Shown here: positions 29,051 through 38,092 of the stretch, piece by piece
Numbering within the stretch: the stretch's first letter is position 1
How the letters are laid out: every line of letters starts with the position of its first letter
From: Anaerolineae bacterium
Lineage (GTDB): Bacteria > Chloroflexota > Anaerolineae > Aggregatilineales > Phototrophicaceae
Assembly (NCBI GenBank): GCA_022822545.1
Contig: JAJEBE010000049.1
Location: forward strand, 1 to 64,000
Reading direction: 5' to 3'
DNA: 64,000 nt
Translations under genes and position numbers: made by a program
The notes under the pieces: generated by a model
Seen by the model: the letters and a program-made list of their open reading frames with translations, nothing else
What the model was told of the DNA's origin: nothing
Databases searched by the model: none

Positions 29051-31585
29051 ATGTCCGATACGGTGAAGATCAACATCGATGGGACAGATTATGAAGTAGC
29101 GGCCGGATCGAATCTGGTGGATGCCGCGAAGTGGCACGCCGGCAACGACATTCCGGTCTTCTGCTATCATCCCAAGATGGACCCGGTGGGCATGTGCCGG
29201 ATGTGCCTAGTGGAATTGGGCACACCGGCGAGAGATCGCGCCACGGGCGATATTGTGCTCAATGACGACGGGTCGCCACAAATCCGCTACTTCCCCAAAT
29301 TGCAGACGGCTTGCACCACCACTGTCAGCGACGGCATGCATATCAAAACGAATACGCAGCAAGTGATTGACGCGCGTAACGATGTGCTGGAGTTCCTGCT
29401 CAGCAGCCACCCGCTGGACTGCCCCATCTGCGACAAGGGCGGCGAGTGCCCGTTGCAGAACTTGACGATGCGGCATGGTCCGCAAGCATCAAGAATGTAT
29501 TTTGAAGACAAGCAATTATTGGAGAAACATTATCCGCTTGGCGACCTCATCTTTCTGGACCAAGAGCGCTGCATTCAATGCGCGCGCTGCGTTCGCTTTC
29601 AAGATGAAATTGTGGGAGATGATGTGCTGGCTTTCCATGAACGTGGGCGGCGTCTGCAAATCATTACCAATTCCGACCCCGGTTTCGATACCTATTTCAG
29701 TGGCAACACGACTGATATTTGTCCGGTCGGCGCATTGACCACGGCCGACTTCCGCTTTGGCGCCCGGCCCTGGGAATTGACCGACGTGCCGAGCATCTCG
29801 CCTTGGGATGCGGCCGGCGAGAATATCACCCTCAGCATGCGCTTGGATCGTGACTTTGGCGGCAAGGCGCTTATCAAGCGGGTGATGCCGCGACAGAATG
29901 AACTGGTCAACGAAATCTGGATCAGCGACAAGACCCGCTTCGGGCACCATTTCACGCGTAGCGACGATCGGCTGGTTACGGCGCAGATCAGGACAGGCGA
30001 TGCTCTGCGTGAGTCGAATTGGGATAGCGCTGTTTCTGAGATTGCCCAGATCTTGCGAGATGCGGGCGGCGATGTGGCCGCGATCGCCGGCAGCGGCATG
30101 TCGAACGAAGACTTGTGGGAATTGCGGCGACTGATGGAAGGGCTCGGCAGTTCCCGGTTGGGGGCTTGGCCCCCGACGCATGGCGGCGCGGAAGCGGTTG
30201 CTGAAGTCGGCGTGGGCTTTGGTACGAACCTGGGTCAGTTGGGCAAAGGCGATGCCATATTGGTAATCGCCTGCGACCTGGAGGAAGAAGTGCCGATTTG
30301 GCGCTTGCGCTTGAAACAGGCGCAGGATCGTGGCGCCTACCTGGTCGTCGCCAACGCGCGTGATACGCGGCTGGAAGACTTCGCCGTGCAAGGCGCGCGC
30401 AATGACAGAGTCGTGGAAGGCGATGCGGTTCGCTACGGCGCCGGTGAAGCCGTCGGCGTCATGCGTGACCTCAAGAAGTCGCACAAGAAAATCGCCGAGC
30501 GTTTGAGCAAGGCGGAGAACCTTGTGATCGTTGCCGGCGCCGAGGGGCTGACGCTGGCTGGCAGCCGCGCGCTGGCACAGGCCGCCCGCAACTTTTTGGC
30601 CGAAAGCGGTCACGCTGGGACACGGAATAGCGGTCTGCTCTCGCCGCTGCCGGGCGCAAATGGCATGGGGCTGCACTATCTGGGCTTCAGGCCCGATGCC
30701 AGCCTGGATATCGCGGCCAGCCCGCCGAAGGTGCTGCTTGTGGCGCAGGCCGAGTTGTTTGATGACGATCCGGCCGCGCGCGCCTGGCTCAGCCAGGTTG
30801 AAACCGTGATTTACGCCAATTTCTTTGATGACGGCATCTCGGAGTTTGCCGATTTTGTTTTGCCGCTCCAGACCTTCGCCGAGCGCGATGGCAGCTTTGT
30901 CAACGGCGAACGGCGGGTACAGCGCTTCACCCTGGCGCAAGGTCCGGTAGGGCAAGCGCTGCCGGCCTGGAAGCTCTTCGGCAGCATCCGCCAAGAAATG
31001 GGCATGAGCCATCTCAAACCATCGGCGGCGGCGGTGATGCTGGAAATCAGCAAGAATGTCAGCGTTTTCGAGGGGATGCGTTACAAGGCGCTGGCGCAAG
31101 TCAAGCGGCAGTTCCCCGATGTCGGCGGTCGCGACCAGTATTACGGCGGCACCGCTTACACGAACACCGGCGGCGTCGGCATTCAAATCCCGGCGATTGC
31201 TGACGATGACAAGAAGCTCAAGCCGGTTGACCTGGCCGAGAGTGACGATGTGGTCGCTGCCGACGGCGAGGTGTTGATCATGCCGATCATGCGACTTTAC
31301 AATCGGCAGCGCAATTTTCGCCCGTCCCTGTTGCTGGAGCCGCGGATCCTGGCGCCTTACGCCATCATTCATCCGGCTGACGCGCAGGCCCTCGGCATCA
31401 TTCAGGGCGATGTCATCGACATTTCAGCCGGCGATTCGATCATACGCGCGCGGGCGTCGGTGAGTGACGAGATAGCCGCTGGCGTCGTAGCGCTGCCGCG
31501 ACATATGACGGACGCGGCTGCCCCCATGTCAATATGCAGCGGAGCAATTAGCCGGGTCGCGCAAGCGGTCGCTTCGGCGGACTGA
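29051..31585 (+). CDS. nuoG: NADH-quinone oxidoreductase subunit G
   Basis: 844 residues, the 75-kDa subunit. The N-terminal ferredoxin-like part has the N1b ligands (CYHPKMDPVGMCRMC and the Cys of ACTTTVS), the His/Cys N4 motif (HPLDCPICDKGGECPLQN) and two further [4Fe-4S] motifs (CIQCARCVRF and CPVGALT). From ~residue 230 a degenerate molybdopterin-oxidoreductase-like domain follows, without evident Mo-cofactor binding, as usual for NuoG. Length lies between the Thermus and E. coli proteins. Confidence 0.95.
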   Translation: MSDTVKINIDGTDYEVAAGSNLVDAAKWHAGNDIPVFCYHPKMDPVGMCRMCLVELGTPARDRATGDIVLNDDGSPQIRYFPKLQTACTTTVSDGMHIKTNTQQVIDARNDVLEFLLSSHPLDCPICDKGGECPLQNLTMRHGPQASRMYFEDKQLLEKHYPLGDLIFLDQERCIQCARCVRFQDEIVGDDVLAFHERGRRLQIITNSDPGFDTYFSGNTTDICPVGALTTADFRFGARPWELTDVPSISPWDAAGENITLSMRLDRDFGGKALIKRVMPRQNELVNEIWISDKTRFGHHFTRSDDRLVTAQIRTGDALRESNWDSAVSEIAQILRDAGGDVAAIAGSGMSNEDLWELRRLMEGLGSSRLGAWPPTHGGAEAVAEVGVGFGTNLGQLGKGDAILVIACDLEEEVPIWRLRLKQAQDRGAYLVVANARDTRLEDFAVQGARNDRVVEGDAVRYGAGEAVGVMRDLKKSHKKIAERLSKAENLVIVAGAEGLTLAGSRALAQAARNFLAESGHAGTRNSGLLSPLPGANGMGLHYLGFRPDASLDIAASPPKVLLVAQAELFDDDPAARAWLSQVETVIYANFFDDGISEFADFVLPLQTFAERDGSFVNGERRVQRFTLAQGPVGQALPAWKLFGSIRQEMGMSHLKPSAAAVMLEISKNVSVFEGMRYKALAQVKRQFPDVGGRDQYYGGTAYTNTGGVGIQIPAIADDDKKLKPVDLAESDDVVAADGEVLIMPIMRLYNRQRNFRPSLLLEPRILAPYAIIHPADAQALGIIQGDVIDISAGDSIIRARASVSDEIAAGVVALPRHMTDAAAPMSICSGAISRVAQAVASAD

Positions 31586-31603
31586 TAATAGAGGAAGACA
31601 GGT

Positions 31604-33172
31604 ATGAGCCGTAATCTGAAAATCGGCATTGGCGTAGTCGCAGTCGCTCTGTTCGGCCTCGTCGTCGTTGTAGCGCTGGTTCTCGCCAATCTCGGCGCGA
31701 TCGCGACCTGGATCGGCTTTGATGACGCCGGCAACCTGGATGGGCGCCAAGGCGCGATCGGCATGCTGCTGAACCCGGAACCGCGCGTGCAGAATGTGAT
31801 TCAATGCGAAGACGACGCTGGCTGCTCGGCGCTCTGGCCAATCATATTTGCCGCTGGTTTCGCCTTTGTCATCGTCACCGGCTTCGCTTATACCACCTTG
31901 CTGGAACGGCGCTTGCTGGCATTCTTGCAGCATCGCGTTGGTCCGAATCGCGTTGGTCCGCTGGGTTTCATGCAGCCGGCGGCTGACGGCCTCAAGCTCG
32001 TTTTCAAAGAGGACTTGATGCCGGCCGGCGCGGACAAGTGGGTTTTCCGCCTGGCGCCCATGATCAAGGTGGTTCCGATTTTGATGATCGCCGCGGTTAT
32101 ACCGATGGGGCCTGATCTGGTGATACCCTGGTTTGCGCCGTCGCTCGGCGATGTCTGGTATCAGGTGCCGCAGGGTTTGGTCGATTCCAATGTGGGCATC
32201 CTTTGGGTGATCGCGATTACCAGCATCGCGACCTATGGCGTGGTATTGGCGGGCTGGTCCAGCGACAACAAGTACGCCATGTTGGGCGCGCTGCGGGCAT
32301 CAGCCCAGATGATTAGCTACGAGCTCAGCATGGGCTTGACACTGGCCGTGCCCGTCATGATCGTGGGCAGTATGGCCATCGGCGATATCATCGACGCGCA
32401 GCGCAACATCTGGGATTGGTTCGTTTTCCAGAATCCACTGGCGGCGGCGGTCTTGATTCTAGCGCTCTTGGCGGAAACCAACCGCGCGCCCTTTGATTTG
32501 ACCGAAGCCGAGCAAGAATTGACTCAAGGTTATATGACCGAATACAGCGGCATGAAATTCGCCCTGTTTATGATGGCGGAATACCTAGGCATGATCGCTG
32601 TTAGCTTGGTGGCGGCGGCGGTATTCTTCGGCGGCTACCACCTCTGGCCGATGGATGGCTTGCCAGTATTGGCGCCGGTCATTTTCATTGGCAAGGTCTT
32701 CCTCATGTTATGCGGCATGATCTGGATTCGGGCGACTCTGCCGCGCATCCGCTATGACCGCTTGATGCAGTTCGGCTGGAAAGTCATGATTCCGCTAGCG
32801 CTGCTGGCGGTCGCCTGGACGGCTGTTTCGATAGTCGTGGGCGATGCCATGGGCGGCGATGCCTATCCCGTTATCTCCGGCGCAGTATTCGTGATAGTGC
32901 TGGTCATCGGCGGTTTGGCGCTGCGCCGTATGAGCCGCGACCAAGACATTGAAGAAGCGATCCCGCTGGAAGACGACCCGGCCTATACTGGCGAGCGGCG
33001 CGGCCTGGGCTGGGCGCTGGTGCATCTGGTCGGCATGTTAATCGCGATTCCGCTGGTTCAAATCCGCTTTCTGGTAAGATCGCTGGAAGGAATGGCGAGC
33101 TTCGGGCGCACGCCGGAAGAAGATCGCTTGCTTGAAAGTGGCGAGACAGCGCTCAAACGAGCGGGCGATTGA
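31604..33172 (+). CDS. nuoH: NADH-quinone oxidoreductase subunit H, extended at both ends
   Basis: 522 residues against ~325 in E. coli. The core has LLERRLLAFLQHRVGPNRVG and AETNRAPFDLTEAEQEL, which line the quinone channel. N-terminal extra: a hydrophobic helix (~7-30), then a ~45-residue loop containing Cys68 and Cys74 (QCEDDAGC), before the canonical first helix (~79-99). By the positive-inside rule the loop faces outside. C-terminal extra: ~80 residues with a helix and a hydrophobic segment (GWALVHLVGMLIAIPLV). Together with NuoJ and NuoL this suggests an enlarged membrane arm. Confidence 0.94.
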   Translation: MSRNLKIGIGVVAVALFGLVVVVALVLANLGAIATWIGFDDAGNLDGRQGAIGMLLNPEPRVQNVIQCEDDAGCSALWPIIFAAGFAFVIVTGFAYTTLLERRLLAFLQHRVGPNRVGPLGFMQPAADGLKLVFKEDLMPAGADKWVFRLAPMIKVVPILMIAAVIPMGPDLVIPWFAPSLGDVWYQVPQGLVDSNVGILWVIAITSIATYGVVLAGWSSDNKYAMLGALRASAQMISYELSMGLTLAVPVMIVGSMAIGDIIDAQRNIWDWFVFQNPLAAAVLILALLAETNRAPFDLTEAEQELTQGYMTEYSGMKFALFMMAEYLGMIAVSLVAAAVFFGGYHLWPMDGLPVLAPVIFIGKVFLMLCGMIWIRATLPRIRYDRLMQFGWKVMIPLALLAVAWTAVSIVVGDAMGGDAYPVISGAVFVIVLVIGGLALRRMSRDQDIEEAIPLEDDPAYTGERRGLGWALVHLVGMLIAIPLVQIRFLVRSLEGMASFGRTPEEDRLLESGETALKRAGD

Positions 33173-33224
33173 CGGGCCTTCGTAGATTTCTGACCGAGAA
33201 CATTGAACCGAGGGGTTGCACAGG

Positions 33225-33719
33225 ATGAATGTAGTTAAGGGTTTTGCCACAACCTTAAAGCACTTGATGGATGATGCGGTTACCGTGCAGTATCCGGAAC
33301 AGGTGCAGAAATTTCACGATCGTTACAAGGGGCGGCACCATTTGCGCCGTTACGAAAACGGCCTGGAAAAGTGCATCGGCTGTTCGCTCTGCGCGGCCGC
33401 TTGCCCGGCCGACGCCATTTGGGTGGAAGCGGCGGAAAACACCGATGACGAGCGTTACAGCCCGGGCGAACGCTATGCCAAGACCTACGAGATCAACATG
33501 CTCCGCTGCATCTTCTGCGGCTACTGCGAAGACGCCTGCCCGACCGAAGCGATCCAGCTCGGTCATGAACACCAGATGTCCTTTACAGACCGGCGCGATG
33601 CGATCTATGTCAAAGACATGTTGATTGACCCGCCGCTGGAAGATGCGCCGGGTACGCCTCAGGCGGTAAAGCCGGGAAGCTTCGATCGGTCGATACCCGA
33701 TATGGAAGATCCGTCCTAG
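33225..33719 (+). CDS. nuoI: NADH-quinone oxidoreductase subunit I
   Basis: 164 residues from ATG 33225 (AGGGG nine bases upstream); the track start is TTG 33216. Two ferredoxin motifs, CIGCSLCAAACP and CIFCGYCEDACP, bind clusters N6a and N6b that link NuoG to NuoB. The N-terminal amphipathic part anchors it on NuoH. Normal length with a short Pro-rich tail. Confidence 0.96.
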   Translation: MNVVKGFATTLKHLMDDAVTVQYPEQVQKFHDRYKGRHHLRRYENGLEKCIGCSLCAAACPADAIWVEAAENTDDERYSPGERYAKTYEINMLRCIFCGYCEDACPTEAIQLGHEHQMSFTDRRDAIYVKDMLIDPPLEDAPGTPQAVKPGSFDRSIPDMEDPS

Positions 33720-33816
33720 CGACGCCAAATCGGTCGTGATTCAAGTTTTGTAAATTGAAGAGCGACGCCATTTGTGCTAAAGTGCGCAATCGCATTTATC
33801 TTGGGAATTAGCTCGT

Positions 33817-35205
33817 ATGGAATGGTTGTTTCTGGTCGTGAGTTTTGTGGCGGTCCTGGCGGCTGGCATGATGCTGACGCGGCAAAACGCAGTACATAGC
33901 GCTCTATTTCTCATTGTCAATTTTGGCTGCGTGGCCTTCCTCTATTTGATGCTGGATGCGCCCTTCCTGGCCATGGTGCAGGTGACAGTGTACACCGGCG
34001 CCATCATGGTTCTTTTCTTGTTCGTCATTATGCTGCTCGGCGCAGAGGCGACCACCGATACCTCCGGGCGCATGCGTTGGCTGGGTTTCGCCGGCACCGC
34101 TGTCGCCATCATACTCTTGTTGATCTTTGCCTTTCCCCTCGCGTCAGATATGCTGACCGACGAGATTGTCGAGCCGCCTGAGACCAGCGCGCGACTGCGC
34201 GTCATCAACGCGATACCGGGTGGCGATAGCGAGTCCGTCACAATCATGGACATGGGAAGGTCCATTACCTTGGAAGGCATCGTCACAGGCAGCGTTCTGT
34301 TCGACGGGACTGACGATGCTTTGGATGACTTGCGCATTGATGATGTCGTATATGATTATGGGCGTGACGCGACTCAACACTATACTGTATTGCCGGCCGG
34401 CGAATATAACGTGATTGCCGGAGTTGAACTCGCCGGATTCGCCACAAGCCCATTGCTGATAGAAGCCGTAACCTTGACTGCTGATTCCGCGCATTCTGTG
34501 GTTTTCTACGAAAATGTTGAGGGCATCGTTGATGTTGTGCTGATGGAAGATGATGTCAGCGCGCCCGCTGTGGGAAAGATGCGGCTTACGGTCTTCAATG
34601 CGGTGACAGATAAGCAGGTTTCGCTAATTGACATCGGTCAATACACGACGCGAGGCAGCCTGTGTGAAGACGATTCCTGCAGTTCGCTGATTCCCCATCG
34701 GGTCTTGATTGAAGAATTGCCGGCCGGCCAGCAGACCAGCCTTGAGCTGGAAGAAGGGTCGTACAACCTGGCTTTCGTCGATCAGGATCAGGCGGTATTG
34801 CGGACGCTTGCCGATTATGGCGCCGAACGCGGAATCATCGAAACGCGCGTCTTCGTGCGGGAACCGGGTGTCCCGGGCAGCGAGCCAAGTTATCGCGCCG
34901 CGGTCTTCAATGCCATCGCGATCCCGGCTTTCGGCAGTCCGGAGGCTGTGGGGCAGGTCCTGTTCATTGAGTATGTGCTGCCGGTGATGCTGGTTGGCAT
35001 GCTGCTTTTGGTAGCGTTGATCGGCGTCATCGTCCTGGCGCGGCCGGACGCCCTGGCGCAAGCCGAACGCCGTCGGATCAATCGGCGCCGGCGTGTCAAC
35101 CGCCCGCTGGTCAGCGTGATTTCGCAGCAGACCGGCTCGGATGTATTAAGCGGCGACTATATGGCGAAGTTGACCGGCGGCTCAGATGACAGCGCTGACG
35201 ACTAG
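33817..35205 (+). CDS. nuoJ: NADH-quinone oxidoreductase subunit J with a large DUF4397-like insertion
   Basis: 462 residues, more than twice the usual ~170-200. Helices 1-4 (about 2-20, 28-46, 54-74 and 88-110) include the TM3 motif VYTGAIMVLFLFVIMLLGAE, and helix 5 (~381-408, FIEYVLPVMLVGMLLLVALI) is canonical. Between helices 4 and 5 sit ~260 residues (~112-372) of predicted beta structure. The motif R-x-x-V-[IF]-N-A occurs at 126, 256 and 360, and a proline-glycine turn (VLPAGEYNVIAGV, ELPAGQQTSLELEEGSYNL) occurs in each full unit, resembling tandem DUF4397 domains. The Arg-rich tail after helix 5 (RRRINRRRRVNR) and charges in the other loops place the insert outside. The reading frame is open throughout, so it is not an assembly break. 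Confidence 0.9.
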   Translation: MEWLFLVVSFVAVLAAGMMLTRQNAVHSALFLIVNFGCVAFLYLMLDAPFLAMVQVTVYTGAIMVLFLFVIMLLGAEATTDTSGRMRWLGFAGTAVAIILLLIFAFPLASDMLTDEIVEPPETSARLRVINAIPGGDSESVTIMDMGRSITLEGIVTGSVLFDGTDDALDDLRIDDVVYDYGRDATQHYTVLPAGEYNVIAGVELAGFATSPLLIEAVTLTADSAHSVVFYENVEGIVDVVLMEDDVSAPAVGKMRLTVFNAVTDKQVSLIDIGQYTTRGSLCEDDSCSSLIPHRVLIEELPAGQQTSLELEEGSYNLAFVDQDQAVLRTLADYGAERGIIETRVFVREPGVPGSEPSYRAAVFNAIAIPAFGSPEAVGQVLFIEYVLPVMLVGMLLLVALIGVIVLARPDALAQAERRRINRRRRVNRPLVSVISQQTGSDVLSGDYMAKLTGGSDDSADD

Positions 35206-35224
35206 CTGCGGAAGAGGGTAGGCG

Positions 35225-35533
35225 ATGAACCCAATCGGCACCGAGCCCTACATCGTACTCAGCATGGTGCTTTTCCTGATGGGGGCGCTGGGCGTCCTCA
35301 TGCGGCGCAATGCCATCCTGCTCTTCATGTCGGTTGAGTTGATGCTGAATTCGGCGAACCTGGCGCTGGTGGCCTTCGCCCGCGAATGGGGCCAGGTCAA
35401 TGGGCACGTCTTCGTGTTCTTTGTGATGACGGTGGCGGCGGCTGAAGTCGCTATCGGTTTAGCTTTGATCGTAAATATTTTCCGCGAACGCCAAAGCATC
35501 AATATTGACGAATTGCGCCAGATGCAAGGCTAG
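35225..35533 (+). CDS. nuoK: NADH-quinone oxidoreductase subunit K
   Basis: 102 residues, three helices, normal length. Glu residues of the proton path are visible in [15 protein letters not shown] and in helix 3 ([18 protein letters not shown]). Membrane arm between NuoJ and NuoN. Start is ATG 35225 just after GAGGGTAGGCG. Confidence 0.95.
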   Translation: MNPIGTEPYIVLSMVLFLMGALGVLMRRNAILLFMSVELMLNSANLALVAFAREWGQVNGHVFVFFVMTVAAAEVAIGLALIVNIFRERQSINIDELRQMQG

Positions 35534-35563
35534 CGGACCGCCGTCGAAAGAGGCGCTAACGGT

Positions 35564-38077
35564 ATGGAAAATCTTCCACTCATGGTTCCCTTGGTGATAT
35601 TCGTTCCGGCGCTCGGGGCGATTATCAACTTCTTCTTTGGCGCGCGTCTTGGGGAGAAGTGGTCAGGCTATATCGGCTGCTTCGCATCCATTTTTGCCTT
35701 CATTGTTTCGCTATTTCTTCTGTCTTGGGTGACCGGCACCAACGGCAGCGCGGCCGTGGTCAACCCGCCATTCTTTGATGGCTGGCTGCGCATCGAATCG
35801 ATCGGCCTGGACATTTCCTGGCAGATGCGGGTGGATTCGCTCAGCGTGACGATGATGCTGGTCGTCACCGGCGTCGGCTCCCTAATTCATATGTACGCCC
35901 GCGGTTATATGCATGGCGACAAGTGGTATCCGCGTTTCTTCGCCTATTTGAATATGTTCCTCGCCTTCATGTTGATCCTGGTGACGGCGAACAACTTCCT
36001 CATGCTATTTGTCGGCTGGGAGGGGGTTGGGCTTTGCTCCTTCCTGTTAATCGGCTTCTGGTGGGATAAGAAAGCGCCGGAAGGCTGGAAGAACAGCAAC
36101 GCGGCGCGCAAGGCATTCATCGTCAATCGCATCGGCGACTTCGGCCTGCTGATGGCGATGTTCTTGATCTTCTGGACCTTTCGAACGCTCGACTTCGTCA
36201 AGGCGGGCGAACTGCCTAATACAGAACCGAAGTATCTGGTGCATTGGCGCGAGCACAATGGCTTGCTGGCGCACGAGAGCGATACGGACCACAGCGAGGA
36301 AACGGACGCCGCTGGCGAAGACGACTATGCCGATGGGGGGCACGGCGCGCAATATGAGTGTGTGCCCGCGGATGCCCAGTCCCACGGAGATGACCACGCC
36401 GACGACGAGCACAGCGGCGACTATGGCGAGTCGAACCCCCTTGCGAAGGATATCCGCGCTCTCTACTGCGACAATCACCGCTTTGATACCGATCTTCTCG
36501 GCGTCTTCGGGCAGACCACCGAGCGCTTCGGCAATGGCGAGGTCGTGGACTTCGGCGGCTTCCAGATTGCCTTCGAGGATGTGATCTTCTTGATTGCGCT
36601 GTTCATGCTGCTTGGGGTGACCGGCAAGTCGGCGCAGATCCCGCTCTTTATCTGGCTGCCGGACGCGATGGCGGGCCCCACGCCGGTCAGCGCCTTGATT
36701 CACGCCGCCACGATGGTCACGGCTGGCGTCTATCTCATGGTGCGGTCGAATGTATTTTTGTGGGAACTCAACCACGCCGGTTATGTGCTGGGCTTGATTA
36801 TCACCCTGGTCGGCGCGGGAACGGCGCTGGTCGCTGGTTTCATCGCGCTGGGGCAATGGGACATCAAGCGCGTGCTGGCCTATTCGACGATATCGCAGCT
36901 TGGCTTTATGGTGGCGGCGGTAGGCATCGGCGCTCACGTCGCCGCGATGTTCCACCTGGTCACGCACGCCGTGTTCAAAGCCCTGCTCTTCCTCGGCAGC
37001 GGCTCCGTCATCCACGGCGTTGAGCATGGGCATCATCACGCGCACGATCACGGACACGGCGATGACCACGGCGGTCATCACGAGGACTTCGACCCGCAAG
37101 ATATGCGGAATATGGGTGGCCTGCGTAAGCGCATGCCAATCACTTATCTCACATATCTGGTTGGAACATTGGGCTTGGCGGGGATCTTCCCCTTCGCCGG
37201 CTTCTGGTCGAAGGACGAGATTTTGGCCGATGCCTGGTTCGAAGGCTTTGAGCTGAACGAAACCAGCGGATTCATCGCCTTCGGTGTGCTGTTGGTCGCG
37301 GCTGCCTTCACCGCCTTCTACATGTGGCGGCAGGTAGTGCTGGTCTTCTTTGACGACGCCCGCAGCGAAGCGGCTGAACGCGCGCCGGAAAGCAGCGGCG
37401 CCATGCTGCTGCCCCTGGTTATTCTGGCGATATTCACTTGCGTCATCGGCTTGATTAATGTGCCAAAAGCGACGCCAATATTTGACGGAATCTACCATCC
37501 CTACGAATTCAAGCACTTCCTCGAGCACAGCCTGGTCAGCGTCTCCCGCGGCCACACGCTGGACTTCAATCTGCTGATCGCCGGCATTGCCCTGGCTTTA
37601 GGCATCGTCTCGATTGTCATCGCCCACCGCGTCTACAAAGGCAAGGGCCTGGCGAGCGGCAACCGCGATCAATTGGAGACCAGCGCGCCCTCAAGCGGTC
37701 TCTTCAAGCTGGCGAACGCACGCCTGTATTGGGACGAATTCTACGCCGCTCTCATCGAGAAACCCTTTAATCGGCTGGCCGATTTCCTGGCTGACCGCGT
37801 GGATTGGGAGTTCCTGCACGATTACTTCCACGATCGGATCATCAAGCGAGGCTTCGATACGATCGGAGATATTCTCAGCAAGCCTATCGACCTAGGCATC
37901 GTTGATGGCGCGGTCAATGGCGTCGGCCTTTTCGTGCAGCGCGCGGCCAATTGGATGCGCCGTTCGCAGACCGGCTATGTACGCCTTTACGCGGTCGTGC
38001 TCTTCATCGGGGTTGTCGTTGTGATCTTGGTCATGCTCATACCATTTATTCAGGCTCTGCTCCAAAGTGGCGCTTAA
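35564..38077 (+). CDS. nuoL: NADH-quinone oxidoreductase subunit L with two His/Asp-rich insertions
   Basis: 837 residues against ~613 in E. coli. It is the distal antiporter-like proton-pumping subunit; VGWEGVGLCSFLLIGFWW, GKSAQIPLFIWLPDAMAGPT and THAVFKALLFLGSGSVIHGV are diagnostic. Insertion 1 (~217-335, between helices 6 and 7) is acidic and His-rich with two Cys (YECVP, YCDN) and predicted outside. Insertion 2 (~484-507, in the helix 11-12 loop before MGGLRKR) has ten His in 22 residues and is predicted cytoplasmic. The C-terminus keeps the lateral-helix region (~700-800) and a final anchoring helix. Confidence 0.94.
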   Translation: MENLPLMVPLVIFVPALGAIINFFFGARLGEKWSGYIGCFASIFAFIVSLFLLSWVTGTNGSAAVVNPPFFDGWLRIESIGLDISWQMRVDSLSVTMMLVVTGVGSLIHMYARGYMHGDKWYPRFFAYLNMFLAFMLILVTANNFLMLFVGWEGVGLCSFLLIGFWWDKKAPEGWKNSNAARKAFIVNRIGDFGLLMAMFLIFWTFRTLDFVKAGELPNTEPKYLVHWREHNGLLAHESDTDHSEETDAAGEDDYADGGHGAQYECVPADAQSHGDDHADDEHSGDYGESNPLAKDIRALYCDNHRFDTDLLGVFGQTTERFGNGEVVDFGGFQIAFEDVIFLIALFMLLGVTGKSAQIPLFIWLPDAMAGPTPVSALIHAATMVTAGVYLMVRSNVFLWELNHAGYVLGLIITLVGAGTALVAGFIALGQWDIKRVLAYSTISQLGFMVAAVGIGAHVAAMFHLVTHAVFKALLFLGSGSVIHGVEHGHHHAHDHGHGDDHGGHHEDFDPQDMRNMGGLRKRMPITYLTYLVGTLGLAGIFPFAGFWSKDEILADAWFEGFELNETSGFIAFGVLLVAAAFTAFYMWRQVVLVFFDDARSEAAERAPESSGAMLLPLVILAIFTCVIGLINVPKATPIFDGIYHPYEFKHFLEHSLVSVSRGHTLDFNLLIAGIALALGIVSIVIAHRVYKGKGLASGNRDQLETSAPSSGLFKLANARLYWDEFYAALIEKPFNRLADFLADRVDWEFLHDYFHDRIIKRGFDTIGDILSKPIDLGIVDGAVNGVGLFVQRAANWMRRSQTGYVRLYAVVLFIGVVVVILVMLIPFIQALLQSGA

Positions 38078-38092
38078 GGAGAACGCGTTCCC

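Noticed and set aside
29516-31372. 618-codon ORF on -
   Set aside because: Antisense shadow of nuoG; no recognisable domain and no Shine-Dalgarno.
36047-37555. 502-codon ORF on -
   Set aside because: Antisense shadow of nuoL; the His-rich region on the coding strand helps keep this frame open.
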